43,305 bases of DNA. Source: an uncultured Burkholderiales bacterium. GTDB lineage: Bacteria; Pseudomonadota; Gammaproteobacteria; Burkholderiales; Burkholderiaceae_C. The DNA is taken from NCBI GenBank assembly GCA_903896615.1, contig CAITYM010000095.1, positions 1-43,305 on the forward strand, written 5' to 3'. The position numbers were made by a program, and so were the translations under genes. The notes below the pieces were generated by a model. The model ran no database searches. It was not told the origin of the DNA and was given only the letters and a program-made list of their open reading frames with translations. Positions 27,321 through 34,629 of the stretch are shown here, piece after piece (position 1 is the first letter of the stretch; every line of letters starts with the position of its first letter).

Positions 27321-27879
27321 TATGGTCAACGTAGGTCTGCGCACATTAATGTGTATTGGATTTATTTTCTTTGTCGTTCGCCCCATGTTGATGGGTATGT
27401 TTCGCCGCGAGACTGACCGAATCGGGATTGAGCAGGCCGCGCAATTTGCGGTGATGTCTGCTTTTAAAAGTCAATTTGATAAACTATTTAACGCACCTCC
27501 TCCAACCACAATTACTTTGGAGCCCGAGGTTGAGCCCGAACCATTGCTCGCTGCGCCGCCTTTGCTGATGATCACAGACCAGCCAGCGGTTACTAAGCCA
27601 AATCCGTTTATGCGTCCAAGACCCCCCCGTCAAGTGGCAGCTGAGAGCGAGGACGATCTAATTGATGTTGATTCCGTGGAAGACGAAGACGCAAACGGAA
27701 TGGACGCGATGAAACAGCGCATGAAAGATCAGAAGAAGAAATCTAAACCAACCATTCCAGCTGAGCTTCTTAACGATGCAAATAGTTTTGATGATAAGTT
27801 AATGGTTGCCCGCTACGTTGTAGAGCACGAGAAGGCACGCGTAGCAAGTGTTATCAAATCCATGATTAAAATTGTATGA
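27313..27879 (+). CDS. Mini-FliF: small membrane protein with a FliF-like FliG-binding tail
   Basis: This 188-residue protein lies between fliH (8-nt overlap) and fliI (ATGA overlap), so it is translationally locked into the export-ATPase operon. Residues about 9-27 form one membrane segment ending FFVVRPMLMGMF, like the second FliF segment ending VVRP. A Pro/acidic linker follows. The last 40 residues, IPAELLNDANSFDDKLMVARYVV and then RVASVIKSMIK, align with the last 40 of FliF with about 19 identities. Known: the FliF end folds with FliG. Inference: this protein offers a second membrane-anchored FliG (or FliG-like) binding tail without the periplasmic ring domains. It sits where no standard flagellar gene is expected. 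It could be a duplicated FliF fragment with a new role in rotor assembly or export-gate docking. Confidence 0.8.
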   Translation: MLDMVNVGLRTLMCIGFIFFVVRPMLMGMFRRETDRIGIEQAAQFAVMSAFKSQFDKLFNAPPPTTITLEPEVEPEPLLAAPPLLMITDQPAVTKPNPFMRPRPPRQVAAESEDDLIDVDSVEDEDANGMDAMKQRMKDQKKKSKPTIPAELLNDANSFDDKLMVARYVVEHEKARVASVIKSMIKIV

Positions 27880-29204
27880 CCCTCAACTTCGCAGATGAAG
27901 TACTTGACTGCTTACCCCAGATCAGTGCCCCTAAACCCCAGCGTAGCGGAACTTTAGCGCGTTTGGTTGGGTTGACGCTTGAAACGCGTGGACTGATGGC
28001 ACCCTTAGGGGCTTGTTGCGAAGTGATTGGTCGCGGCGGACACCGCATCGAAGCCGAGGTCGTTGGTTTTAACGATAAGGTACTGTTTCTAATGCCATTT
28101 ACGGAGCCAACAGGGGTTGGCCCCGGGGACATCGTTCGCGTAATTAGCGAGATCCCAGAGGTCACCTTAGGCTCACAACTTTTGGGGCGCGTGATTGACG
28201 GCAGAGGTCAACCCTTGGACGGGAAACCCGCTCCCGCATGTCATGACCGAGTAAGTTTACTGGGGCATCCCTTGAACCCTATGGAGCGTGGGCCGATTCA
28301 TAAAGTTTTAGATGTAGGAATTAAAGCCATTAACGGTGTGCTCACGATGGGAGTCGGCCAACGTATTGGACTCGTCGCAGGCTCAGGCGTTGGTAAGAGT
28401 GTTCTTTTGGGAATGCTCACGCGCTTTACAAAGGCTGACGTCGTGGTGATAGGTTTGATTGGCGAGCGTGGTCGTGAGGTGCAAGCCTTTATTCAAGAGT
28501 CTTTAGGACCAGAGGGATTGGCAAAATCTGTCGTTATTGCTGCGCCAGCCAATGTCTCCCCCGTTTTGAGGCTTAAAGCAACCCAGATGACGCATGTGAT
28601 CGCTGAATATTTCAGAGATCAAGGCAAGAGCGTATTGATGCTGTGTGATAGCCTGACCCGTGTTGCACATGCGCAGCGGGAGATTGGACTTGCAATTGGC
28701 GAGCCACCTACTGCAAAGGGATATCCGCCATCAGTTTTTGCGTTACTTCCTAACTTAATTGAGCGCGGGGGTGTAGGACGTCATGGCCACGGGGCGATCA
28801 CCTCTGTGTACACGGTGTTAGCTGAAGGCGACGATGCCTCCGATCCGATTGTGGATATTGCAAGAGCATCACTGGACGGGCAAGTAATGCTTTCTCGCAA
28901 ACTCGCCGACGCAGCTCACTACCCAGCTATTGAGTTGAACGGCTCTATTTCTCGGATCATGCAAACGCTTTTATCCCCTGAAGAGTTGAAGCTATCCAAT
29001 AAGCTTAGAAGACTTTGGTCTTTGTACCAACAAAACGTTGACCTTATATCGGTCGGCGCGTATGAAAGAGGAAGTAACCGCGAGGTGGATGAGGCGATAC
29101 ATCTGCACGATGCAATGGCCAGTTTTCTGCAACAAGACATGAACACTTCTCAGGATTACGCAAGTACCAGAGATCAGCTCAGGCAATTATTAGGTGCGGT
29201 TTGA
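27876..29204 (+). CDS. fliI: Flagellar export ATPase FliI
   Basis: This 442-residue F1-beta-like ATPase energises export together with FliH and FliJ. It shows the Walker A region GLVAGSGVGKSVLLGML, IGERGREVQAFIQE, Walker B region VLMLCDSLTRVAHAQREI, GEPPTAKGYPPSVFALLP and the catalytic-site region SVYTVLAEGDDASDPIVD. Length and motifs are standard. Start ATG overlaps the stop of the mini-FliF gene. Confidence 0.96.
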   Translation: MTLNFADEVLDCLPQISAPKPQRSGTLARLVGLTLETRGLMAPLGACCEVIGRGGHRIEAEVVGFNDKVLFLMPFTEPTGVGPGDIVRVISEIPEVTLGSQLLGRVIDGRGQPLDGKPAPACHDRVSLLGHPLNPMERGPIHKVLDVGIKAINGVLTMGVGQRIGLVAGSGVGKSVLLGMLTRFTKADVVVIGLIGERGREVQAFIQESLGPEGLAKSVVIAAPANVSPVLRLKATQMTHVIAEYFRDQGKSVLMLCDSLTRVAHAQREIGLAIGEPPTAKGYPPSVFALLPNLIERGGVGRHGHGAITSVYTVLAEGDDASDPIVDIARASLDGQVMLSRKLADAAHYPAIELNGSISRIMQTLLSPEELKLSNKLRRLWSLYQQNVDLISVGAYERGSNREVDEAIHLHDAMASFLQQDMNTSQDYASTRDQLRQLLGAV

Positions 29205-29251
29205 GCACATCGAACGCCACTCCCTTTAACTTTGCGTTTTTCTAACCCTAT

Positions 29252-29698
29252 ATGAAACCCCGCGACTGTTGGCCAGTACTTGCAAAGAAAGCTCTAGAAG
29301 GGGTAGAGACGGCCCAGGCAAAGGTAACCCTCGCGAGGGGCAAGGTTGAACAATTAGAGACGAGTCGCAATAAAATCAATGAGATGATGACGGAGTACAA
29401 AGAGCAATCCAACACCATCCAGGTGAGGTTGCATTCGATGGCTGAAACCAGTAATTACAGACACTTCATCACACAGTTGCAGATTCTATTAAAACAAGCC
29501 GAGCAACAAATCTCCCAAGCACAGATGGAGCTAGTCGATGCTCAAAGTGAACTCATGCAGGCTGAATTAAAGAAGATGAAGATGGACGCATTGGTCGAGC
29601 AAGATTTGGCCAACGTAAGGCGTTGGGAGCGTAAGATGGAGCAAAAACAAATGGACGCATTAGGCGTTACGCTTTATAACCTGAAGGCCCAGTCTTAA
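29252..29698 (+). CDS. fliJ: Flagellar export chaperone / ATPase stalk protein FliJ
   Basis: This 148-residue protein is almost entirely a two-helix antiparallel coiled coil (EQLETSRNKINEMMTEYKEQ; then LVDAQSELMQAELKKMKMDAL), with the family ending region LANVRRWERKMEQKQMDALG. That ending, the size and its place after fliI support FliJ. No clear Shine-Dalgarno sequence; 47 bp separate it from fliI. The next gene is convergent, so the fliE-fliJ unit ends here without fliK. Confidence 0.87.
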   Translation: MKPRDCWPVLAKKALEGVETAQAKVTLARGKVEQLETSRNKINEMMTEYKEQSNTIQVRLHSMAETSNYRHFITQLQILLKQAEQQISQAQMELVDAQSELMQAELKKMKMDALVEQDLANVRRWERKMEQKQMDALGVTLYNLKAQS

Positions 29699-29721
29699 AG
29701 GTATAGTTTGGTTAACGCTAA

Positions 29722-30612
29722 TTAGTCTAGCGTCCAGCCCATCTCCAAGCAATGACAGTAATTAGGTTTGAAGTCCCACCCCGCCCAAGTAAGCGGCGTG
29801 CCTGTTGGAAAGACTTTTGATGTTTCATGATCAAGCCATGCCTGGCCAGCTGGAGTGGCACCAAGAGTTTGTAAAAACTGCTGCCTTGCTTGACCCAGGC
29901 TCGTCTCAACCCCATTCACCTTAACCCGCGCGCTATTTTGGTCTGAATTATCCAAACGAATAACTTTCAGTGTCATGGGCAGTTTGCCCCGAACATTTTC
30001 GCCTGACTTGCTATCATTTGCACGTTGTACGGGTCCAGAGTAAAGATCGTGGACACTACCCCAAAATCGACCTTTTAAGCGGCGTTGGAGGATTTTGAGT
30101 TGTGTGCTTGCTAATGCGGAATCTTTTAACCGTATGTGGTGTTGTCCCAAAACATTGTCAAACCAGATCAAAGCGTTTGGGTGTTTGCTTAAAACACGGC
30201 TGAGTTGATCAATGGCGTCTAGTAAGTGAAAACGGATTTCGATTCCTTTTTTTGCAAGCGCTTTTGCGTGATTGAGCTTGAATAAAAGAGGGGACAAAGG
30301 ATCTATATCGTAGGCATCGATAGAGGTAAATTCCTCTAACCAGCGTGTAGACATCATCCAGCCAGCACTGGCACCAATGAGTACCAATTCGCGCTCGCCC
30401 TTGCCCTTGCCCTTGCCCTTGCTCTCGTCCCTTTGGGCTGCACTTTGTGCGCAGTAAAGCTCTAAACCTTTGAATAGATGAGTCTCGATTTGAGTCCTGG
30501 TCCAAAGCCAACGCTCCCTTGACATGGCCGCATGTAAATGCCAAGCCAATCCGCCTGTTCCTCCAGCGGTGAAAACGTTTTTAATATTTACAAAAAAGGG
30601 TAGAGCGTTCAA
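29722..30612 (-). CDS. Methyltransferase-like protein of unknown specificity, inserted between fliJ and fliO
   Basis: This 296-residue protein starts at TTG or possibly at the ATG of residue 30. I keep the TTG because the N-terminal AGGTGGLAWHLHAAM looks conserved, with an in-frame stop six codons upstream. ELVLIGASAGWMMSTRWL followed by IDAYDIDPLSPLLFKLNHA resembles a Rossmann SAM-binding fold (Gly-rich loop, then acidic residue). NALIWFDNVLGQHH would be the next motif. An internal KGKGKGKG comes from a hexanucleotide repeat. It is transcribed against the flagellar genes and ends 23 bp from fliJ. A small-molecule or protein methyltransferase is likely by fold; substrate unknown. Confidence 0.55.
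   Translation of the reverse strand: MNALPFFVNIKNVFTAGGTGGLAWHLHAAMSRERWLWTRTQIETHLFKGLELYCAQSAAQRDESKGKGKGKGERELVLIGASAGWMMSTRWLEEFTSIDAYDIDPLSPLLFKLNHAKALAKKGIEIRFHLLDAIDQLSRVLSKHPNALIWFDNVLGQHHIRLKDSALASTQLKILQRRLKGRFWGSVHDLYSGPVQRANDSKSGENVRGKLPMTLKVIRLDNSDQNSARVKVNGVETSLGQARQQFLQTLGATPAGQAWLDHETSKVFPTGTPLTWAGWDFKPNYCHCLEMGWTLD
30397..30420 (-). repeat. GCCCTT hexanucleotide repeat coding Lys-Gly
   Basis: Four perfect copies of GCCCTT on the + strand encode KGKGKGKG in the reverse-strand methyltransferase-like gene. Copy-number change would preserve frame. Confidence 0.9.
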
Positions 30613-30919
30613 TTCGAATTTATTGTTTCAACGGGGTTGTTTGAATTGGCTTTTGAGTGTTGTAAAGCCTGGGGAACAAGGGAGGGGTTGGATGAGGTGA
30701 ATTTAGGAGATGGAAGAAAATGAAGAAAATGAAGAAAATGAATGTATTGCTTGGAGCTTCAAGGGTAGTGATGAACTAACCTAGCAAGAACAACCGTGTA
30801 AATCTAAAATCCATCAATTTACGACTCAATTGCGCTCATACAGCCCGAAATTTGTTTTTAAATGTGATTTTTGTTAAATCTTATCGCAATTATGGCTTTG
30901 TCGGAGAGATAATCTATGC
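30613..30919. other. Divergent noncoding region before fliO
   Basis: These 307 bp separate the reverse-strand gene from fliO. They contain three perfect 9-bp copies of GAAGAAAAT (30713-30739) and an AT-rich half. I see no sigma-54 -24/-12 pair and no convincing sigma-70 pair. A GGAG at 30903-30906 lies 13 nt before the fliO start. Promoters for both flanking genes are expected here but not located. Confidence 0.5.
30713..30739 (+). repeat. GAAGAAAAT 9-bp tandem repeat in noncoding DNA
   Basis: Three perfect tandem copies. They lie within a 24-codon frame (30710-30784) that has no properly spaced ribosome-binding site, so I treat the stretch as noncoding. Confidence 0.8.
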
Positions 30920-31261
30920 ATGCCGATTCATGATTGGGCCCAATTCGCATTTAGTGTAACTTTTGTGTTTCTTTTGCTTGCTGCTTGTTTATGGTGGCTT
31001 GCAAAGCGCAAAGGAGGCTTTCTCGTCAACCGAGAAAACAAGCCCATTCAAATAGTCGATACCTTGCAGCTTGGAATCAAGCACAAATTAATGTTGGTGA
31101 GAGTTGATGGTCACAAGATTCTTGTATCCATCACCCCCAATGATTTACAAACTCTGCACGCCTGGCGTGAGGAGTCCTCTACAAATCTGGATCCAACCTC
31201 CACCAGGACCGTTGGCCAGAGCTTTAAAGATACCCTTGGAGATGTGAATGGCGCGTCTTAA
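30920..31261 (+). CDS. fliO: Flagellar protein export component FliO
   Basis: This 113-residue protein has one N-terminal membrane segment (FAFSVTFVFLLLAACLWWLA). The cytoplasmic part is FliO-like: IQIVDTLQLGIKHKLMLVRVDGHKILVSITPNDLQTL matches the usual QLGxxxxLxLVxVxG..LLxGVTxxxIxxL pattern. FliO helps FliP complex assembly. It starts a second flagellar block and overlaps fliP by 14 nt. A nearer ATG at 30916 hits a stop after five codons, so 30920 is used. Confidence 0.87.
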   Translation: MPIHDWAQFAFSVTFVFLLLAACLWWLAKRKGGFLVNRENKPIQIVDTLQLGIKHKLMLVRVDGHKILVSITPNDLQTLHAWREESSTNLDPTSTRTVGQSFKDTLGDVNGAS

Positions 31262-32024
31262 ACTCCAACCGCTTCGCTTTTGGGTGCGGTTATTTTTGTT
31301 GTCCTTTGTCTGTGTAGCTATGCTTTGGCCTGAGGGCGCGTTGCCGCAAGGGCTTCCTATGGTCAACGTCACGAGTGGCAAGGCGGGGCAACAGTACACG
31401 CTAACGCTGCAACTTTTGGCACTCATGACGGTGCTCTCGGTTTTGCCGTCATTGCTGTTGATGATGACCTCCTTTGTACGCGTCATCATCGTGCTCTCGA
31501 TTCTGCGTCAAGCCCTTGGAACAGGACAAACCCCACCGAATACGGTACTTGTCGGATTGGCTCTCTTTTTGACCTTCTTCATCATGACCCCCGTTTTTGA
31601 TGATGTTTACAAAAATGCACTCTCTCCTTACATGAACGGCAGCATGCCCTTTGAGCAAGCCCTTGGCAAGGCTGAAGCGCCGATACGCAACTTTATGATG
31701 AAACAAACGCGTGAAGACGATATCACCATGTTCATGCAAATCGCACAAAAGAAGGAGGTCAATAGTCCAGACGATATTCCCTTTACCACTTTAATGCCTG
31801 CATTTTTGACCTCTGAGCTCAAAAGTGCATTCATGATTGGGTTTATGGTCTACATACCTTTTGTTGTGATTGATTTGGTAGTCGCTAGTGTCTTGATGTC
31901 AATGGGCATGATGATGTTATCTCCTATGATTATCTCGATGCCATTTAAGTTAATGCTTTTTGTGCTCGTCGATGGCTGGAGTCTCATCATGGGTTCGCTC
32001 GCCTCGAGTTTCATCTTTAAATAA
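31248..32024 (+). CDS. fliP: Flagellar export gate protein FliP
   Basis: This 258-residue core export-gate protein has an N-terminal signal peptide (FWVRLFLLSFVCVAMLWPEG) and the family sequences LLMMTSFVRVIIVLSILRQALGTGQTPPN, FLTFFIMTPVFDDVY, AEAPIRNFMMKQTREDD and SSMGMMMLSP-like VLMSMGMMMLSPMIISMPFK. Length is standard. The start overlaps the fliO end. Confidence 0.96.
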   Translation: MARLKLQPLRFWVRLFLLSFVCVAMLWPEGALPQGLPMVNVTSGKAGQQYTLTLQLLALMTVLSVLPSLLLMMTSFVRVIIVLSILRQALGTGQTPPNTVLVGLALFLTFFIMTPVFDDVYKNALSPYMNGSMPFEQALGKAEAPIRNFMMKQTREDDITMFMQIAQKKEVNSPDDIPFTTLMPAFLTSELKSAFMIGFMVYIPFVVIDLVVASVLMSMGMMMLSPMIISMPFKLMLFVLVDGWSLIMGSLASSFIFK

Positions 32025-32038
32025 CAGGAGGGGTCGCA

Positions 32039-32308
32039 ATGGATACAGCGATGGTTGTTGATTTAGGTCGTCAAGCACTTTGGATGACGATGCTCATCTC
32101 CGGGCCTTTGTTAATCGTTGGATTGGTTATTGGGTTGCTGGTTGGCATTTTTCAGGCCGCAACTTCCATTAATGAACAAACCTTAAGTTTTATTCCAAAG
32201 CTTTTGGGCTTGGGGCTGACTCTCTCTATTTTTGGGGGTTGGATGATTAATTCGCTAGTGGATTACACACGAATTATTTTTGGTCGAATCCCGGCATTGT
32301 TCATGTGA
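32039..32308 (+). CDS. fliQ: Flagellar export gate protein FliQ
   Basis: This 89-residue protein has two membrane helices, of standard size. Marks are LLIVGLVIGLLVGIFQAATSINEQTLSFIPK and the ending LVDYTRIIFGRIPAL. AGGAGG lies 8 nt before the ATG. Its stop TGA shares a base with the ATG of the small ORF that follows. Confidence 0.96.
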   Translation: MDTAMVVDLGRQALWMTMLISGPLLIVGLVIGLLVGIFQAATSINEQTLSFIPKLLGLGLTLSIFGGWMINSLVDYTRIIFGRIPALFM

Positions 32309-32460
32309 TGGAGCGGGCAACAGATCTGGTAAGTGAATTGGTTAGTGAGTTGGTAAGTGTGTTGGAAATACAGAAAAAATTTGGTTCTCAACAGTTACGT
32401 TTTCTTATCGCTCTAACCCCGCATACTCTTTTTGGTATTTATCTTGATTTTTATGAATAG
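32308..32460 (+). CDS. 50-residue small protein coupled to fliQ, between fliQ and fliR
   Basis: An ATG overlaps the fliQ stop (TGATG), the classic arrangement for translational coupling, and opens 50 codons ending in TAG at 32460. The N-terminus contains a four-residue repeat, LVSE-LVSE-LVSV-LE, coded by three near-identical 12-bp units, predicted to be helical. The C-terminus, LRFLIALTPHTLFGIYLDFYE, is hydrophobic and could touch the membrane. No family is recognised. Normally fliR follows fliQ almost directly; here a 202-bp spacing contains this frame. It could be a real small accessory protein or a chance open frame used only for ribosome transit. Confidence 0.45.
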   Translation: MERATDLVSELVSELVSVLEIQKKFGSQQLRFLIALTPHTLFGIYLDFYE

Positions 32461-32510
32461 CAAGTGTTTCGCATTCGTGTATTTGCACTCAAGTGGGGAG
32501 TTGAGTTGAT

Positions 32511-33278
32511 ATGAATATCATGATGCTTGATTTGCTAAACCGCTTTTACGAGCTGATTTGGCCCATGCTCAGGATTTCAGCTTTTCTCGCCTTTACTTCT
32601 GTCTTCCCCGTCAGCTCTCTTAGCTTGCCAATTCGAATCGTGATGGCTTTGACCTTCACTCTGTTTTTGTCCATGCAAGTCGATATCCCCAAGATTGATC
32701 CCTTGACCGCTAGCGGTGTTTTAGAGGTGTTTAACCAACTGTTTATTGGTTTTACGATGGGTTTGATGATGCAGATCACAACTGCGGCTATTGATATTGC
32801 CGGTCAGACCATCGCAAATTCGATGGGTTTGACTATGGCGACCTTAATAGACCCTGGCCTAGGCAATGTACCCGTACTATCAGAATTTTTTGTGTTGCTT
32901 GGGACGTTGGTGTTTTTGTTCACCGGCGGACACTTGATCATGTTTGGTATTTTGCTGGAATCATTTCATTATTTTCCGATTGGTAAAGCCCTACTCACAC
33001 AGGATTTGATGGGTAAGATGATTTCTTGGAGTAGCCTCATGTTTATTGCAGGATTGTTGATAGCTTTGCCTGTGATGGTGACGCTTTTATTTATTAATAT
33101 TGGTTTGGGATTTGTAAACCGCGCAGCACCCAGTTTGCATGTTTTCTCAATTGGCTTGCCGGCGATGATTTTGATTGGTTACGCTGTACTTTGGCTCTCA
33201 TTTCCGTCGTTGGTTGGAAGAATTAATTGGGTTTGGGTCCAAACTTTTAATAACCTTAGGGACATGATCCTTCACTAA
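32511..33278 (+). CDS. fliR: Flagellar export gate protein FliR
   Basis: This 255-residue polytopic protein of the FliPQR gate is of standard length. Typical segments are LRISAFLAFTSVFPVSSLSLPIRI, FNQLFIGFTMGLMMQITTAAIDIAGQTIANSMGL and PGLGNVPVLSEFFVLLGTLVFL. GGGGAG lies about 13 nt upstream of the ATG. The 14-nt gap to flhB implies one transcript. Confidence 0.95.
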   Translation: MNIMMLDLLNRFYELIWPMLRISAFLAFTSVFPVSSLSLPIRIVMALTFTLFLSMQVDIPKIDPLTASGVLEVFNQLFIGFTMGLMMQITTAAIDIAGQTIANSMGLTMATLIDPGLGNVPVLSEFFVLLGTLVFLFTGGHLIMFGILLESFHYFPIGKALLTQDLMGKMISWSSLMFIAGLLIALPVMVTLLFINIGLGFVNRAAPSLHVFSIGLPAMILIGYAVLWLSFPSLVGRINWVWVQTFNNLRDMILH

Positions 33279-33292
33279 CCACTTATTAATTT

Positions 33293-34444
33293 ATGGCAAC
33301 TGATAGTTCAGCGGGCGAGAAGACCGAAGAACCCACAGCGAGGCGATTACAAAAGGCTCGTGAAGAGGGGCAAGTTGCCCGCTCCCATGACTTGTCCTCT
33401 GCGGTGCTACTGTTTACAGCCACCTTATTCTTTAGTTTTTCTGGCGAGTGGCTCTTTAACCGAATGGGAACTTTATTCTCATCTCAACTCCAATTCGATC
33501 GCAAAATCTACGATAAAGCTGAGTTGTTGCCGGCCATTTTTGGGCAATCTGTGCTGGATGCCTATCTGTTGATTCTGCCTTTTATGTTTGTCCTACTCTT
33601 TGTATCCGTGCTCTCAACCGGTCTTAGTGGGGGTTTTATCTTTTCTTTGAAGCTTGCCATGCCCAATTTTGGCAAGGTGAGTATCCTAAGCGGCCTGTCA
33701 CGGATGTTTGGGCTGAGGGCATGGATTGAACTGGTCAAGTCGGTTGCTAAATTCACAGTTATTGCAACGATTTTGTATTTATCGGTGACCAATAATCTAG
33801 AGGAGCTCACCAATATCAATCAAATGGAGCTGGGCTTAGCGGTCAAACACGCGGGCGCGCTCATTATTGATGCGTGCTTTTGGATGAGCCTGGGCCTCCT
33901 TTTCATTGCATTTGTAGATGTACCACTTCAGCGCTACCAAATCAATCAGCGTTTGAAGATGAGCAAGCAAGAGGTCAAAGACGAGATGAAAGACGCCGAA
34001 GGGCGTCCCGAGGTTAAAGCTCAGATCAGACGTCGCCAACGCCAAATGGCCAACAACCGGATGATGGCCAAGGTCAAGGACGCAGATGTCGTGATTACAA
34101 ACCCACAACATTTTGCTGTAGCACTTGTTTATGACCCAAATTCCGATGGCGCACCGACGCTTGTCGCTAAAGGCACGGACGAGTTGGCTCGCCGTATTCG
34201 TGAGCTTGCACAGGAGGAGCACATCCACATTTTTGAGTCCCCAGATCTAGCGCGCGCACTTTACTTTACAACGCCCCTTGATCAATCAATTCCAGAGGCT
34301 CTTTATCAAGCGGTGGCGCAGGTGATTGCCTACGTGTTTAGTTTGAACCAATCTTACGCTGCTACAAGGCGCTTACCTAGGCCCACCCCCCGGATTCCAG
34401 ATAATATGAAGTACGATGAAAACGGCTTTTTGTTCGAAGGGTAA
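33293..34444 (+). CDS. flhB: Flagellar export switch protein FlhB
   Basis: This 383-residue protein has four membrane helices and a cytoplasmic switch domain. The N-terminus GEKTEEPTARRLQKAREEGQVARS is the FlhB/YscU hallmark; MSKQEVKDEMKDAEGRPEVKAQIRRRQR precedes the switch domain. The self-cleavage motif reads NPQH (DVVITNPQHFAVAL) where most family members have NPTH; the cleaved Asn-Pro bond and the His are kept. It ends the core fliO-flhB block. Confidence 0.95.
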   Translation: MATDSSAGEKTEEPTARRLQKAREEGQVARSHDLSSAVLLFTATLFFSFSGEWLFNRMGTLFSSQLQFDRKIYDKAELLPAIFGQSVLDAYLLILPFMFVLLFVSVLSTGLSGGFIFSLKLAMPNFGKVSILSGLSRMFGLRAWIELVKSVAKFTVIATILYLSVTNNLEELTNINQMELGLAVKHAGALIIDACFWMSLGLLFIAFVDVPLQRYQINQRLKMSKQEVKDEMKDAEGRPEVKAQIRRRQRQMANNRMMAKVKDADVVITNPQHFAVALVYDPNSDGAPTLVAKGTDELARRIRELAQEEHIHIFESPDLARALYFTTPLDQSIPEALYQAVAQVIAYVFSLNQSYAATRRLPRPTPRIPDNMKYDENGFLFEG

Positions 34445-34629
34445 GGGTAGATTTAGGGCCGTAGTTTTTGAAAAAATAGCCTTGCCAAGGTTTCCCCTTT
34501 TAATACAGCGCAAAATTAGAGAAAATAGGCTCATTTTGATCGGAACGACGACGATCTCATCCATAACGTATCCATACAAACGATAATACAGACCGAAACC
34601 AGAATTCAGATTTCACTTAGACCTAACAC

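Noticed and set aside
30710..30784. 24-codon ORF before fliO (MEENEENEENE start)
   Set aside because: It is mostly a 9-bp repeat, and the only GGAG sits directly against the ATG, too close to act as ribosome-binding site.
34484..34500. CCTTGCCAAGG palindrome after flhB as a terminator
   Set aside because: Perfect pairing would leave a one-base loop, and only a broken T-run follows.
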